DNA of 64,000 nucleotides from CAZWDO01 sp964632485 [NCBI: uncultured bacterium] (lineage in GTDB: Bacteria > JAGOEH01): positions 448 to 64,447 of the forward strand of contig CAZWDO010000013.1 of the NCBI GenBank assembly GCA_964632485.1, in the 5' to 3' direction. Within the stretch, counting starts at the first letter, position 1, and each line of letters opens with the position of its first letter. Shown here piece after piece: positions 27,501 to 37,900 of this stretch. A program made the translations under genes and the position numbers. The notes under the pieces are model-generated. The model worked only from the letters and a program-made list of their open reading frames with translations. It ran no database searches and was not told the DNA's origin.

Positions 27501-28253
27501 CTTAATTATAGCGGAAGATTCAATTTGCCAAGGGGTAATCGATTGTCCCTGCAATGTAAAAAAACCCTGGTTACTAGTTCCGATCAATATTTTTTTATCG
27601 TTAATCGCGGTCATGAATGCGACGGGAACTGTTTCGGAAAATCGGTCGCCGCCGGGTACCGGGATAATTCCAGCGCGGGTGAATTCCACCAATCCCCTGG
27701 TTTTTAGCAATAAAAAGAGGCGATGATTAGCCGTAAAGCCTTTGATCAGGGGATCCGACAAGGAATAGATTGAGAGTGTGTCGTGATGATAGGTAAATAT
27801 TTTCTTATCGGACAAAAAGAATACGTTTTCATTGATGATTTCAATAGAAACGATATCAGAAAAAACCTGGTTGGAATCGGTCAGATCAGCGGAAAGGTTG
27901 AAAAAATCCAAATTGCCAAGTGGATCGGATTTGAGGTAACCAAATTCTCCCCGGGCGCCGGCATAGATTCTTCCGGTTGAATCTGCGCACAATGAAGATA
28001 TTTTAGTGATATTGGAACTGGGGATAATGCGCCAGGAAATTCCGTCATACTGGAGGATTCCGGCGAAATTGGCGACATATAGCATTCCTTGTTTATCAAT
28101 GGCGATATCGAAGTTCTGACCATGGGCGCGGTACTCGCGGGTGCTGAAATTCAAAATATAGGGCGCCCCCGTTTGAGCATTCAGAAAAGCGTTTTCAAGA
28201 GATAAAAAAATCAGAATCGCTAACACTATTTTCTTGCCGGTATTAACTATCAT
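24504..28253 (-). CDS. Propeller-type sensor histidine kinase
   Basis: The 1249-residue protein has a signal peptide (about 1-27), a long periplasmic beta-propeller region of the two-component Reg_prop type (about 40-650), a Y_Y_Y beta-sandwich (about 680-745), one membrane helix (about 750-772), a coiled coil, a GAF domain (about 820-970), a HisKA domain with phospho-acceptor His1003 ('GIAHEIQNP'), and a HATPase with N box 'NIVNNACYAI' and G boxes 'DNGTGMPP' and 'GKGTGLGLSM'. It senses a periplasmic or carbohydrate-like signal by analogy with Bacteroidetes systems. The downstream REC-PP2C protein is its probable partner. AGGAG precedes the ATG. Confidence 0.93.
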   Translation of the reverse strand: MIVNTGKKIVLAILIFLSLENAFLNAQTGAPYILNFSTREYRAHGQNFDIAIDKQGMLYVANFAGILQYDGISWRIIPSSNITKISSLCADSTGRIYAGARGEFGYLKSDPLGNLDFFNLSADLTDSNQVFSDIVSIEIINENVFFLSDKKIFTYHHDTLSIYSLSDPLIKGFTANHRLFLLLKTRGLVEFTRAGIIPVPGGDRFSETVPVAFMTAINDKKILIGTSNQGFFTLQGQSITPWQIESSAIIKDNILLCGTRLENGDIAIGTIRNGVIFLAPDGHILQTVNKSVGLADDNVNYIFAGKNNEIWLALNNGLALMEYPSPFMYFNDRGGINGGVQQIIGYNQTIYCATYKGVSYYDPEQAIFKELQDIKTTCWVLLNINQKLWAATSQGVFLIENQKVTPMTKSFSLNLHYSPLTPNYLYISQLDGFYRWQFEGATLINPKRIGPADIEFREQIEDKSGRLWLISPSHGLYRVNLKDPSMKMTRIDTSNGLPDLIGNHIHSLASGIWITAKTGIFHWNEKENHFIKDDFLELDSLNHELWLYRMVEDPQGNIWTTLGDETNITMYKKQKDGEYEKFQTPFLPHREFVVWSIWRHLRGQVWFGGPDGILVYNPTIEFPYSKPFYVLIRRVMIRHDSSLFEGNQTPDENQPLTLSYSDNTILFEYSATSYDVKGELLFQYYLEGFDKVWSNWTNTSAKEYTNLPPGKYGFRVKSKNIYQTEFESVKFEFTITPPWYRTWWAYFLYIILAGLTIAGLIRLRSIKLMKEKKELENIIHDRTAEVVQQKEELEKQSSELASKNSELEKINLIVKSINAEINFTNLLNTILEKMKVVKAVDNATALVIDKGSDYYRYKSSLLYDMNQIEDIQLTLEETEARYLKNCEEVYEDIFINRDFSTATSEPLVDGYENSSSIVVIVAKIEKKVEGFLILENLSRKDAFSLRDLSLLKNLKEHIIAAFIKTKILEDLQATFNNLKATQQQLVQSEKLASLGQLTAGIAHEIQNPLNFVNNFSGPSIDLANELLEYVEKFKTLLQEDDYDEILDLAEMIKDNLTRIKDHGKRAEGIVKGMLMHARGKTSEFQMYEINNMVSEYATLAYHGTRANNKDFTVSLKFDLDPNVGKIRIVPQDFSRVILNIVNNACYAINEKKQNLTDSGNEFSPEITLSTHKIEHFVEIRIRDNGTGMPPSVREKIFQPFYTTKPTGKGTGLGLSMSYDIVTQLHKGKMEVSSAEGEWTEFILTIPEEI

Positions 28254-28262
28254 ATAAAACTC

Positions 28263-31200
28263 CTATCTATCTTCATCATTCAATATTTTCTCGGTTATTG
28301 AAACATGATCGGCCATGAGGAAATAGAAATATTGGATGGGTAAGGCAATCATGCGGCTATCGGAGAGGGCTTTGAAATCTCCTTCTAAAAATTTAGCTTG
28401 TGAAAAGAAAACTTCTCCTAAACAGCTATAGGGCTGGAATTTTTGGATAGATTTTCCTTGCAGGTAAAGTTCCAACTCTCCTTCGATTAGGATAAAAAAA
28501 GTGGTATGCCACTTTTTTTTATATTCGTAAAAAAACCCTTTTTGCAGTAAAACCATCTGTCCATCCCAGCCGAGCTGGATGAGATCGGGTACCGGAACAT
28601 TTTTAAAGATGGGAAGTTGGGACAAGTGAACTATTCGATCAAACGCCGGCATATAATCGCGGCTGGGTGTTTGCAAGTGTTCTAAAAGCATTTTAAATTT
28701 ATCGGATATTGCTTTGGGAAATCGATTAAGCTGGTTCCCCGCGCGGTCAGGATCGATTGTAGCCAGAGAAATGAAAGCGCATTCAGATAGAAATTCATCG
28801 GAATGGTAGACCATAGCGGCTAAGCCCCCCAGAGCCTTTCGATCGTTAACTTTTCCTAAAATATTTAATGCCAATGCTTTAGTCCAATAATTAATTTCGG
28901 TAAAATCCTTGGCAACGATATCCAGCAGCCGCTCTACCAGGTTTTTTTTGGGCTGAGGAAAATTTGCATGATATTTATTCAATCGCTCCTTTAAAGTCAA
29001 ATCATCAAATATAGGTATCACTAAGTCTTTAATCTCCTGGCTTATAATCATATCGCAGATTTCAAGGGCATAGCCACGCGAATCGCTGGAGCCCTGCTCG
29101 ACGTTTTCACGGATAATACTGATCGTTTGGGAATCATACAATAAAGATAAAATTGAAAAAATTTGTTCCCGCTTATTATCCAATTCATATCCCAGAGCCG
29201 CTATTAGAGTTTTTGCTCCGGAAAAGTTCTGGATATCCAGTAAACTGGCGATAATCCAGACCATAACGGCAATCGAATCTTCCAGGCTCTGCTTGATCAG
29301 CGATTGCTCAAGGGGAGTGGCTTTGTAATTCAGGTTTTTTAACGAATGGATTGCCTGGGCTCGGATTGTTTTATCCGGGTAAGCGAGCTTGTCGCGAATA
29401 TAATGGATGCTTTGATCGCCGCCAATTCGTTCCCATAGTCTGATGACCCGAATCTGAAATGATTTGTTCTTGGAAAATTTATTAAAGTAATGATCCAATT
29501 CGGGAATAATTGGGTCTTTGATGATCCGGATGACAGAAGCCGCTTCGTTGCTATAATCAGGGATTGCCAGATTTTCAATGACCAGAGGCCATAGTTCCAC
29601 CCGTTTTATTCGGCTAGCTCCAATCAATGCCGCTTCCCGTACATCGCTATCGCTGTCTAATAAGAGATTGATAAAAGGGCGAAACGCGTTATACCGCCCG
29701 GAATACCCCAACAAAATTGCGGCTCGCTTGCGTTCCTCGGCATCGGTGGATTCTGACATGATGATCAGGTCTTCTAACGGGATTTGAGATAATTCTCTCA
29801 GATAATCGATGATTTCGTTGATTTGTGGGGATTCTTCGTGAATTTTAATCTCCTTGCTCTCGATCATCGGTAGCAATATGACCAGATTTTTTTTCTGGAT
29901 CCATTCCAATATTTCTGGAAAGTGGGTCAATCCTTTTTCTTTAAGATAAAAGATCAATAAACTGTCGGAATAAGTTGGTGTAACTTGTTCAATGATTTTT
30001 AATAGAATAGATATTCGTTCTGGTTGAATATGAGTGATCCGTTCTCGTAATAGAGCGACGTTGTTTTTTATCAGGCTGGCAGGTCTGATTTCCTCCTGTT
30101 CCAGTTTCAGGACTTCACGAAGTTTATTTCGATACTCGCGATACATCCGCCCGGAAATATAGAACCAGAATAAAGCGATCATTAAAAAAATGGCGTTTAT
30201 ATGGAGCAATGATAAAAAGGGGAGTGAACTGAAGGTTAGTAATAACAGCCCGGCTAAAATATTGCCGGAGGATTTTGCGGCGCCTTCGGTTTTACTTTGC
30301 AAGAGCATCCGTTGATCAACGGGTACCGGTTGATAAAGAATTTGAAATGCCGGTTCGTAAATAGCGCTGCGAATAGAACGCATGGATAATTTTTCCAGAG
30401 CGATAAACGAAAAAACCATTCCTAAAGGGCCGTAGATCAAGCCGACCAGCCCAGCCAGCGCGGCGCTTCCGGCCAGAGTTGCGGGTAATAATGTCAATCC
30501 CAGGCGAATGCCATATTTGGTCAAAAGCTTTCCGGAGAGGAGGGTTTTAATAATAAATTCAATAATTGCCATAAAACCAAGAAAAAAACCGAGGAAACTG
30601 GTGACCATTTCGGCGTTTTTAAATTCCAGTTTGGTTTGACCCAGAAAAAGATAATCGGAAAAACTGATTCCCAGCATAGGCAAAATGGCTAATAAGAAAA
30701 TCATCAGGTAATAGCGGTCATGAAAAAAGCCCTGAAATCGTCCCTGTTTTTGAGTCTGGTTTTTATCGTTTAAATTCCCAACCTCGCTGTTTAATGTTTC
30801 ATGAAAATTGTTGATAATAATAATCAGGGTAATCAGGCAACCCAACAGTCCAAAAATGGCGAACCAAAGCAAATTTTTAGTAGCTATAAACGATAATAAT
30901 AGGGGGATTGAGAAAAATCCGATAATATTCGATACCACTTCGCCTGAACTGACCAATCCAAATAACCGTTTAGCCTGCCGCAGATTAAACAATTTCCCTG
31001 CTAATCCCCAAAATCCGATGGCTGTCAGGAAAAGCAGAATTTTGATCCAAAGATAGAGGGAGAAAATGATCCATTTTTCCTGAAAAACGAAATAGACAAG
31101 TGATAAAAGGCTGATTGAGAGCAGAAGAAAACTCGAATTGATGAGCAAAAGGCGGGAAAACGAGAGAATCCGCTGCAATGATGAATAACCCCAGGCGATC

Positions 31201-31403
31201 AAGTAGCCAATAATACCGCTGGCGATGAGCGCATAGGGGAGCATCCGGGTTGGGAAAACAATAATGAAGAGAGCGGTGGCTGCTGTATAATAAAAAGCCC
31301 CGGCCAAACCCATAAAGAATGAAAAGATGAGCATTAAAATGATTGGCCGGACCTCAGTATCGCTGATATTAAGAAAATTCCGGATGAAGGCATTCAATTG
31401 CAT
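28263..31403 (-). CDS. ATP/ADP translocase-like (NTT/TLC) protein with HEAT repeats and cNMP-binding domain
   Basis: From the ATG at 31403, 4 bases after the previous stop, the product is 1046 residues; an upstream in-frame extension would overlap the neighbouring gene and is not needed. The N-terminal 430 residues form about twelve membrane helices of the MFS-like nucleotide transporter type. A HEAT-repeat array follows (about 520-880, units such as 'RKRAAILLGYSGRYNAFRPF'). The C-terminus has a cyclic-nucleotide-binding-like domain (about 900-1040) with 'LIEGELELYLQGK' and 'LGEVFFSQ'. Family members in free-living bacteria have unknown substrates. The cytoplasmic parts suggest regulated transport or signalling. 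Confidence 0.8.
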   Translation of the reverse strand: MQLNAFIRNFLNISDTEVRPIILMLIFSFFMGLAGAFYYTAATALFIIVFPTRMLPYALIASGIIGYLIAWGYSSLQRILSFSRLLLINSSFLLLSISLLSLVYFVFQEKWIIFSLYLWIKILLFLTAIGFWGLAGKLFNLRQAKRLFGLVSSGEVVSNIIGFFSIPLLLSFIATKNLLWFAIFGLLGCLITLIIIINNFHETLNSEVGNLNDKNQTQKQGRFQGFFHDRYYLMIFLLAILPMLGISFSDYLFLGQTKLEFKNAEMVTSFLGFFLGFMAIIEFIIKTLLSGKLLTKYGIRLGLTLLPATLAGSAALAGLVGLIYGPLGMVFSFIALEKLSMRSIRSAIYEPAFQILYQPVPVDQRMLLQSKTEGAAKSSGNILAGLLLLTFSSLPFLSLLHINAIFLMIALFWFYISGRMYREYRNKLREVLKLEQEEIRPASLIKNNVALLRERITHIQPERISILLKIIEQVTPTYSDSLLIFYLKEKGLTHFPEILEWIQKKNLVILLPMIESKEIKIHEESPQINEIIDYLRELSQIPLEDLIIMSESTDAEERKRAAILLGYSGRYNAFRPFINLLLDSDSDVREAALIGASRIKRVELWPLVIENLAIPDYSNEAASVIRIIKDPIIPELDHYFNKFSKNKSFQIRVIRLWERIGGDQSIHYIRDKLAYPDKTIRAQAIHSLKNLNYKATPLEQSLIKQSLEDSIAVMVWIIASLLDIQNFSGAKTLIAALGYELDNKREQIFSILSLLYDSQTISIIRENVEQGSSDSRGYALEICDMIISQEIKDLVIPIFDDLTLKERLNKYHANFPQPKKNLVERLLDIVAKDFTEINYWTKALALNILGKVNDRKALGGLAAMVYHSDEFLSECAFISLATIDPDRAGNQLNRFPKAISDKFKMLLEHLQTPSRDYMPAFDRIVHLSQLPIFKNVPVPDLIQLGWDGQMVLLQKGFFYEYKKKWHTTFFILIEGELELYLQGKSIQKFQPYSCLGEVFFSQAKFLEGDFKALSDSRMIALPIQYFYFLMADHVSITEKILNDEDR

Positions 31404-31407
31404 GAAA

Positions 31408-32229
31408 TTAAACCTGTTCCACTGCCAACCATCTGTTGGCCATCGTAAAATAATAATCTTCGGGGTCTTCTGGGGTTGAGCGCAAAATGCCAACCAGCGC
31501 AAATTCATCATTGCTTAGATTTATCTCTAAAATATCCGTTCTTGATACGGGGATCAATTCAAAATCCAGACCTCGAGTATGGGTTTGTATAAAATGGGCG
31601 GTTTTTTCCTTGTCCACCCGGTTCTCAAGGAGTCCGCTTGGAGTGAGGGGCAAACAAGCGGTAAAATTGGGTACCAGTCCATCGATATTGGCATAGAAAT
31701 GATCACAAATCCAGCCGATGCGGTTTAATTGGATATAGAGTTGTTTGATGTTTTGGCAGTCGATCAGCGCGCGTTTAACCCGAGAGCCGCGTTTCATGGC
31801 TAAAAGGCAGCCGTATTGGCTTAGCAATATTCCGATATTGTTGCCGCTCAAGCCTGGATGCACTAAAAGCCTGACAGAATAGGAGGTGCGGTCCGGAGTG
31901 TCATAGCCGATCTCAAACAGGCATGCCTTGATCTGGTTTTGCGCGTCGCAAATTAAAATTCCATTGCCAAATTTTGTCATGCGAAAGATGTCATAAACAG
32001 TTACCCAGGAGGATTTCGCCAGAGGATAGTGCTCATGAATAAATTGCTGGATCATTTTAATATCTTCCACGAACGCCTTTCGAATCACTAACTGAAACTT
32101 TTCCAGAGTTCGGTCAATATAATCGATATAGGATTGAATAAACAGATCGCGCGGCTGCTTAAGCCATTCCTGTTCCATTGTTGTTAACGCTACCGTTATG
32201 GCTTTGGGCTTAATATAATTGACTACCAT
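31408..32229 (-). CDS. GNAT-like N-acyltransferase domain protein
   Basis: The product is about 273 residues from the ATG at 32229; a GTG at 32241 is the alternative. The centre resembles a GNAT fold: 'SYSVRLLVHPGLSGNNIGILLSQYG' (split strand and acetyl-CoA loop region, with a weak version of the usual Q/RxxGxG/A) and 'KRALIDCQNIKQLYIQLNRIGW'. The N-terminal 70 residues and C-terminal 80 residues match nothing I recognise. The weak CoA-binding loop means it may not be an active acetyltransferase. It lies between the TonB receptor and the NTT gene with 13-25-base and 4-base gaps. Confidence 0.5.
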   Translation of the reverse strand: MVVNYIKPKAITVALTTMEQEWLKQPRDLFIQSYIDYIDRTLEKFQLVIRKAFVEDIKMIQQFIHEHYPLAKSSWVTVYDIFRMTKFGNGILICDAQNQIKACLFEIGYDTPDRTSYSVRLLVHPGLSGNNIGILLSQYGCLLAMKRGSRVKRALIDCQNIKQLYIQLNRIGWICDHFYANIDGLVPNFTACLPLTPSGLLENRVDKEKTAHFIQTHTRGLDFELIPVSRTDILEINLSNDEFALVGILRSTPEDPEDYYFTMANRWLAVEQV

Positions 32230-32254
32230 TATCCCATTCACACTTTCTAAGTTT

Positions 32255-34903
32255 TTAATTAAATTGATACATGAGTCGTATAATAAAATTACGGTCCTTT
32301 TGAGGGGTTCGATAGGCGTAGGAATTGCCGTCGGCTGAGCGAATCCCCGGGTCAGAATATTCTTTATTGGTGAGGTTGTTGCCGATGAATTGCAAAGTGA
32401 ATCCCGGGAAAATATTATCGTAGGCGATAGTACCGTTCAGTAAAAATACACCCGGGAAATTGCCGGGATTGGCGCTGACGGAGGTTTCCGGGCCTACGGG
32501 CCGATCGGAATAATAATTCATTCTGAGATGGGTGAGAAGATGTTCCCAAAAAGTATATTGGACACCGCAATTGATCCGGTGGCTGGAAATATCGCCGATG
32601 CGTTGGTATTCTCCGGTTAAATTGCCGTTTTTGTCGAGGATGTTGTTTTGGGGATTTGAATAGTTATAATTAGCGTAAAATTGCAGCTTGTCAAATTTCA
32701 AAGTCATTGCCGATTCAAGCCCCGAAATTTTCAGCGCTCCAATAGCGCGATTCTGGCCGGTTGTCCCGCCCTGGTAAGAAACGATGGCCGTTCCGACCAC
32801 TCCTTCAGGATTTGCATAAGAATACCCGATGCGGCATATCAGTCGGTTACTGATCTGATAGGCGATGGAGGCTTCGTAGTTATTGACTTTTTCCGGTGGC
32901 AACGTTGGGTTGCTTAGCCGACGCTGGGGAGTAATGGCATATTTAGTCCAGTTGGAGGCATTTTGGAAAGCGCGGGCATAGATCATTTTAATGATGAAAC
33001 GGTTCGGGGTGAAGACCATCGCAAAGCGGGGATTTAACTGGGTGCCGTAGCCCCCGGAGACGCGGATACGGTTATAATCGTAACGGGCGCCAAGGGTAAT
33101 TTTCCACCAGGGGAAGAGCCGGTAAGTGCCCTGTCCATATCCACCGATATCGTAAATCGTAAAATCGTTCGCGCCGGGAATCGTATCTCCCGAACTGCTT
33201 CCCTGTTCGATAACGCTCAACGTATCGGAATATATTTTGCGGTAATCGCCCTGGATGGAACTGTTACGGACTTCCAGCCCGGCGATCACGTCCAGCTTGG
33301 GAATGGGGTTGAAAGTGATTTTAAATTCGTTGCGGAACTGCCGGGATATCTGGTACGAATAGTAGGTATCCCATGACCCGGGGATATCTTTAATCAGGCT
33401 ATCCAGGTTCAACCCTTTATTGGAATAGTTTTTAAGCACGACAGACCCTGTTTTTTCGCCAAGTTGGATGACGCGGTACTGAGCGAAATTATTCACTGAG
33501 AGGTTTTCGCTGATGACTTTATCATATTTAGCGTAAAAAAAATCTTGAATAGGGATCCATAAAGCGGCATTATCCGCCGCTGCCCGGCGGTTGTCAGGGA
33601 AATAATTGGTTGAACCGTTTTCTTCCCACCAGCTTTCGTAACCGATCACCAGATCGCTCAGGCGAAGTTTTCCATAATAATATAGCGCATCCAGGCGGTT
33701 AGAATAGCGAATCGGCGCTCCGTTCAATTCGCCCTCAAACGCTTGTTTGTCGTAGGTTCGCGCGATCTCGACTCCGGTTTGGGTCAGACTGATACCCACC
33801 GTATCGCCCTGAGTGTTTCGTTCAATGGTATAGTACGGGTGGTTATCCACTAAATGATGAGTCCGCGCATAGGTATTCGCCTGGCTGGTTACATTCAGAA
33901 GCGCTGCATAATCTATTGAATTGTAGTCGTCCGGATCATAATTGAATTCTTCATATTTGGAGAGGTCCATTAAATCGGAATAGAATTTCCGCACAGTTCC
34001 GGTAAAGGCCAGGCTTTTGTATTTAGCTGCAATGGTTATGTCGCTGTAGCGCGTGTCGTAACTTCCATAGCCAAAATTGGCATTTACCCCGACACTGTGA
34101 TTTCGCGCGATTTCTTCCGGTTCCTTGGTGATGACATTGACTACACCAACCAGGGCATTCGGACCGTACATTGTGGACGCCGGTCCGTAAACCACTTCAA
34201 CTCGTTTGACATTTGATATGGGGAACTGTGGCGACCAGAAAATGCCATTGCTCCAAAAATCATTTTCCTCAACTCCATCCATCAGAAACAGAGTGCGTTC
34301 GGTGTTGTTGGAGCGATATCCTCGCTGATAAATATTTGAATAGGTGACCCCATAGGTTCGTGAGACATCAAAACCGGGCAAATCGCTGAACAATGCTTCC
34401 AGATCAATATATCCACGGGCTTTGATATCCTCTTCGTTGATGATGGTGACGGTTGCCGGGGCCTCGTAGATATTTTCCGCCTTTTTAGACACTGACGTGA
34501 TCATGGTTGCGCTGCCGCTTTGTTTGAGTTTATCGATCAGTTGAATATAGCGCGGCGGATCGAATACGTTTGGCTCATAATTCGGATTGAGCAACAGGAG
34601 GCGGACGGCATATTGCTGAGCGGTAACCACCGAATCCAGCGCCTGATAGGTCAGAATCAACAACCGATATCCCTGCTCCCGTTGTTTGTCCTGGAATCCA
34701 GTTTCCACACAGGGTTCCAGTAACTGGATGACCATTTCAAAATTGCCGGTCTGGTATTCCTTTAAGGCTTCTGTTAACTGTAGTTCTGAGCATTCCTGGG
34801 CATAAACGTTACCAGCGAAGAATAAAAAGATTATCATTGCAACAACAAGGGGGAAAATAACGGCAATAAAACGGTTATGGTAACTGGGGCAGTGTTTTTT
34901 CAT
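32255..34903 (-). CDS. TonB-dependent outer-membrane receptor
   Basis: From the ATG at 34903 (AAGGA eight bases upstream) the product is about 882 residues with a signal peptide ending near 'NVYAQ'. A periplasmic helical region of about 90 residues comes first ('ALKEYQTGNFEMVIQLLEPC', TPR-like). The plug domain follows ('EAPATVTIINEEDIKARGY', 'LMDGVEENDF', 'RVEVVYGPASTMYGPNALVGV'), then a 22-strand type barrel ending in 'FIIRLMYQFN' with a C-terminal aromatic. It should take up a scarce ligand using TonB energy; the ligand is unknown. The start lies inside the end of the STAND gene, so the two are likely coupled. Confidence 0.9.
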   Translation of the reverse strand: MKKHCPSYHNRFIAVIFPLVVAMIIFLFFAGNVYAQECSELQLTEALKEYQTGNFEMVIQLLEPCVETGFQDKQREQGYRLLILTYQALDSVVTAQQYAVRLLLLNPNYEPNVFDPPRYIQLIDKLKQSGSATMITSVSKKAENIYEAPATVTIINEEDIKARGYIDLEALFSDLPGFDVSRTYGVTYSNIYQRGYRSNNTERTLFLMDGVEENDFWSNGIFWSPQFPISNVKRVEVVYGPASTMYGPNALVGVVNVITKEPEEIARNHSVGVNANFGYGSYDTRYSDITIAAKYKSLAFTGTVRKFYSDLMDLSKYEEFNYDPDDYNSIDYAALLNVTSQANTYARTHHLVDNHPYYTIERNTQGDTVGISLTQTGVEIARTYDKQAFEGELNGAPIRYSNRLDALYYYGKLRLSDLVIGYESWWEENGSTNYFPDNRRAAADNAALWIPIQDFFYAKYDKVISENLSVNNFAQYRVIQLGEKTGSVVLKNYSNKGLNLDSLIKDIPGSWDTYYSYQISRQFRNEFKITFNPIPKLDVIAGLEVRNSSIQGDYRKIYSDTLSVIEQGSSSGDTIPGANDFTIYDIGGYGQGTYRLFPWWKITLGARYDYNRIRVSGGYGTQLNPRFAMVFTPNRFIIKMIYARAFQNASNWTKYAITPQRRLSNPTLPPEKVNNYEASIAYQISNRLICRIGYSYANPEGVVGTAIVSYQGGTTGQNRAIGALKISGLESAMTLKFDKLQFYANYNYSNPQNNILDKNGNLTGEYQRIGDISSHRINCGVQYTFWEHLLTHLRMNYYSDRPVGPETSVSANPGNFPGVFLLNGTIAYDNIFPGFTLQFIGNNLTNKEYSDPGIRSADGNSYAYRTPQKDRNFIIRLMYQFN

Positions 34904-37900
34904 AGGGAACATCCTTACTAATGTACTTATTCCACTCTTCATTGGTTAAATTGCGGGAAACTTTTTGCTGAATGAGGGGAACGATTTCTGCGCTGGCGGC
35001 CGGCCAACGCCGTATGGTCCGATCAGCGGATACTGATAGAAAATAGCGTTGATCCGGTGTGAATTCGGTATCATAAACCCATCCATCATGCTCTTTGATC
35101 TGAATGGGAGGTTCTTCCGGATTTTTATAGTTCCAAATTCGCAGGGATTGATCGTTTGATGCGGACAACAGGATATCCTTGTTGGATGAAAAGCGTAAGG
35201 CATTGACCGTAGAGAGGTGTCCCATCAGTGGGATAGCTTTGGTATTGCTACTCTGCCGGTCGAAGAGATAAATAGCGCCCCGGTTGTCGCTAACGGCCAG
35301 ATAGCGATTGTCGGACGAAATATCGATGGCCATGATCGGTTTTTTTTGGGTATCTTGCCAAAAAACAGTTGCCTGGCGGGTATCGGAAATCAGTTTAAAT
35401 AGGTTTCCATCGGCGCTACCGGCCAGAAAGGCATTCTCATCGCGTAACTCTGTCAATGAATAAATTCGTTGTGATTGTTGCAGAAGGATCTGTTTCGTTG
35501 ATTGCTTTGTCGGATTATTCCATAAAAGGACGAGTCCGTCATTTCCCGCGCTGAGGATCGAGCCTTTACGAGTAAATAGTATTTTATTAATAACCGATTG
35601 GTGTCCATTGAGTTGGATTGGGACTTCATTGGGAGCTTGCAGGTTCCAGATATAAATTGTCCCGGAAGCTGATCCTGCGGCTAACCACTCTCCCTTCATA
35701 TCAATATCCAGGCTACGAATTCCATCGGACGAATTTGACGCTTTTTTTAAAATTCGGTCCTTTTGACCGGGATTTGACAGGCTCCATTGGCGGATAGACC
35801 CGTCATCACTGCCGGTAAAGAACCAGTTTCCATTGGAGTGGATCGCCAGTGAACGAATGGCGTCCGTGTGTCCATAATAGACAGGGCGGTTTGGTTCCAC
35901 AGCGGTTAAGGCCAGATAAATATCGGGTTGGTAGGGGGGGCCGGCATTGTTCAGATTAAACTGATAAGCTTGCAGTACCATCAAAGCCGCAATATCCCAT
36001 TGATTGGTGGTTTGCATAACTTTGAGTGATTGGATGGCAATGGTGCGGGCAACGGCTAAAAAGCGTAAACGCTGAGCTTTTTGTTCTGATTGCTCGGCTT
36101 TTACACGTTCTTTGTCGGCGATTTGCCGCTGAGAAACAGCATCTTTGCGTTGATTTTCCGCTTCATCGCGGGCAGAAATTGCTTGCTTTTGCGATACCTC
36201 GGCCCGCTGCTTTTGAACCAGCGCTTCCTGACGCTGTGTTAAGGCGTATTGGCGCTGCTCTTCGGTAATAATTCGCTGTTGCTCGGCGATTTGCTGCTGT
36301 TGTTCCGATATCTTTTTCTGAAGAATCGCTTCTTTGCGCTGTTCAGCCGCTTTACGACTTTCTGTGGACGCGATTTTCTCTTTTTCTAAGGCAATTTTTT
36401 CACTGCTTTCCGCTTTGTAGCGCAAATTGACGGAGATAATCAGAAATAGTAGTGAGATGATCGACGCAACTCCTAAAATTATGGCGAAACGGCGCGCCCA
36501 TTGAAGTTGCCTTCTCTGTTGCTCCTCTTTGCGGGCAATTTGCAGTTCATATTCTTTTTTGCTATATTCCAGAAAATCGATAGCCCGTTCAAAAGCCGGA
36601 TCATAACGCCGCGCCCATTCTTCATTTGGATGATAATCCTGAAACCAGCGTAAACCCAGTTCCAGCTCAGGATTGACCCAAAGACCCGCTTTGCCCTGCT
36701 GATAGAGTTCGGCTGAACGTGAGAGCCGTACATAGAGTTGCGCGGATTGGGCTTCTTCTTCCACCCATTGTTTCAGACGAGTCCAAATCCGCATCAGACT
36801 TTCGTGCGAAATGTCGATCATCGTTTGCTCGCTCAAGGGAATTTTGTTGGGTGGCATGAGAAAGGCTCGACCTACTTCCCGAAACATATCGATAACGGTG
36901 ATAATATCTTCTAATTGTCCGTTGGCCAGCGAGGTGATTTCCTTCAAACGGGTCGGGCGGCGGATTGGTTTTTTATCATCTCCCATTTCAGTCAGCGCTT
37001 TGAACATTTTTTCCGCATAAAATTTATGTTGGGGATTCGGCAAAGCCAAATATACTTCTTCTGCATGAAGCGATAGCGCCTCTTTAACCGTCCCGACCGC
37101 TTCGTAGTGGACAATATCTACCGATTGATTTTCGGAGTGATTGATTTTCCAATAATCCCAGGTCCTCATCAACGCGTGCTGAAGTACCGGAAGTTGATCC
37201 GGATCATTTGATACATCCAGTAATAACCGTTGGACCAACTGTTCCGTAATTTCGCCTTCGCAAACCTTGATCGGACCCGTAATGGCTTTTCGCATTTCCT
37301 GCGACGTCATCCGGGGTACCAGGTAGTTGCCGTTGTTGATCATTTCGGGCAAACCCGGGAAATCGGTGCATTGATCTAAAAAATCGGAACGCATTGTCAG
37401 CACGATAAAAATAGGAATCTCTTTTTGGCGCGCGGCATTTAAAAACAGAGTGACGAACTGGTCCAGTATCTCTTTAGTATATTCGGGATTTTCAACCTGC
37501 TTGAAACGGAATATTTCCTCAAATTGGTCAATAATCACCAGTCGGGGACGCGGGATATCCGCATTCTGCTCCTTAATCAGGTCGATTAAACCATTTTCAC
37601 CCAATCGGAGCCTTTCATTGTAAGCCGCTACCGTAATGGGATCATACCCCCCCATCCGTTGCATATAGACGGCATCGGAAAAACTGAGCAAATTGAACAT
37701 GTTGGTCAATTCCTCGCGTAAAGCCGTTTCCTCAGATTTTATAGAGTTGGATATCATCTGCGTACTGCGGAATAAGGCTTCGCTAAGATTCCGATAGGGA
37801 TCATCGCCGGGACGGAAAAGTGTTAATTGCCAGTTGCCGGGATAGCTCTCCATCTTGCCATTGAATAAAGAAGGCACCAGACCGGCACGGACCAAAGAGG

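Noticed and set aside
31404-31511. 36-residue N-terminal extension of the NTT protein
   Set aside because: It overlaps the end of the preceding gene and is not membrane-like; the ATG at 31403 sits 4 bases after the upstream stop and starts the conserved region.
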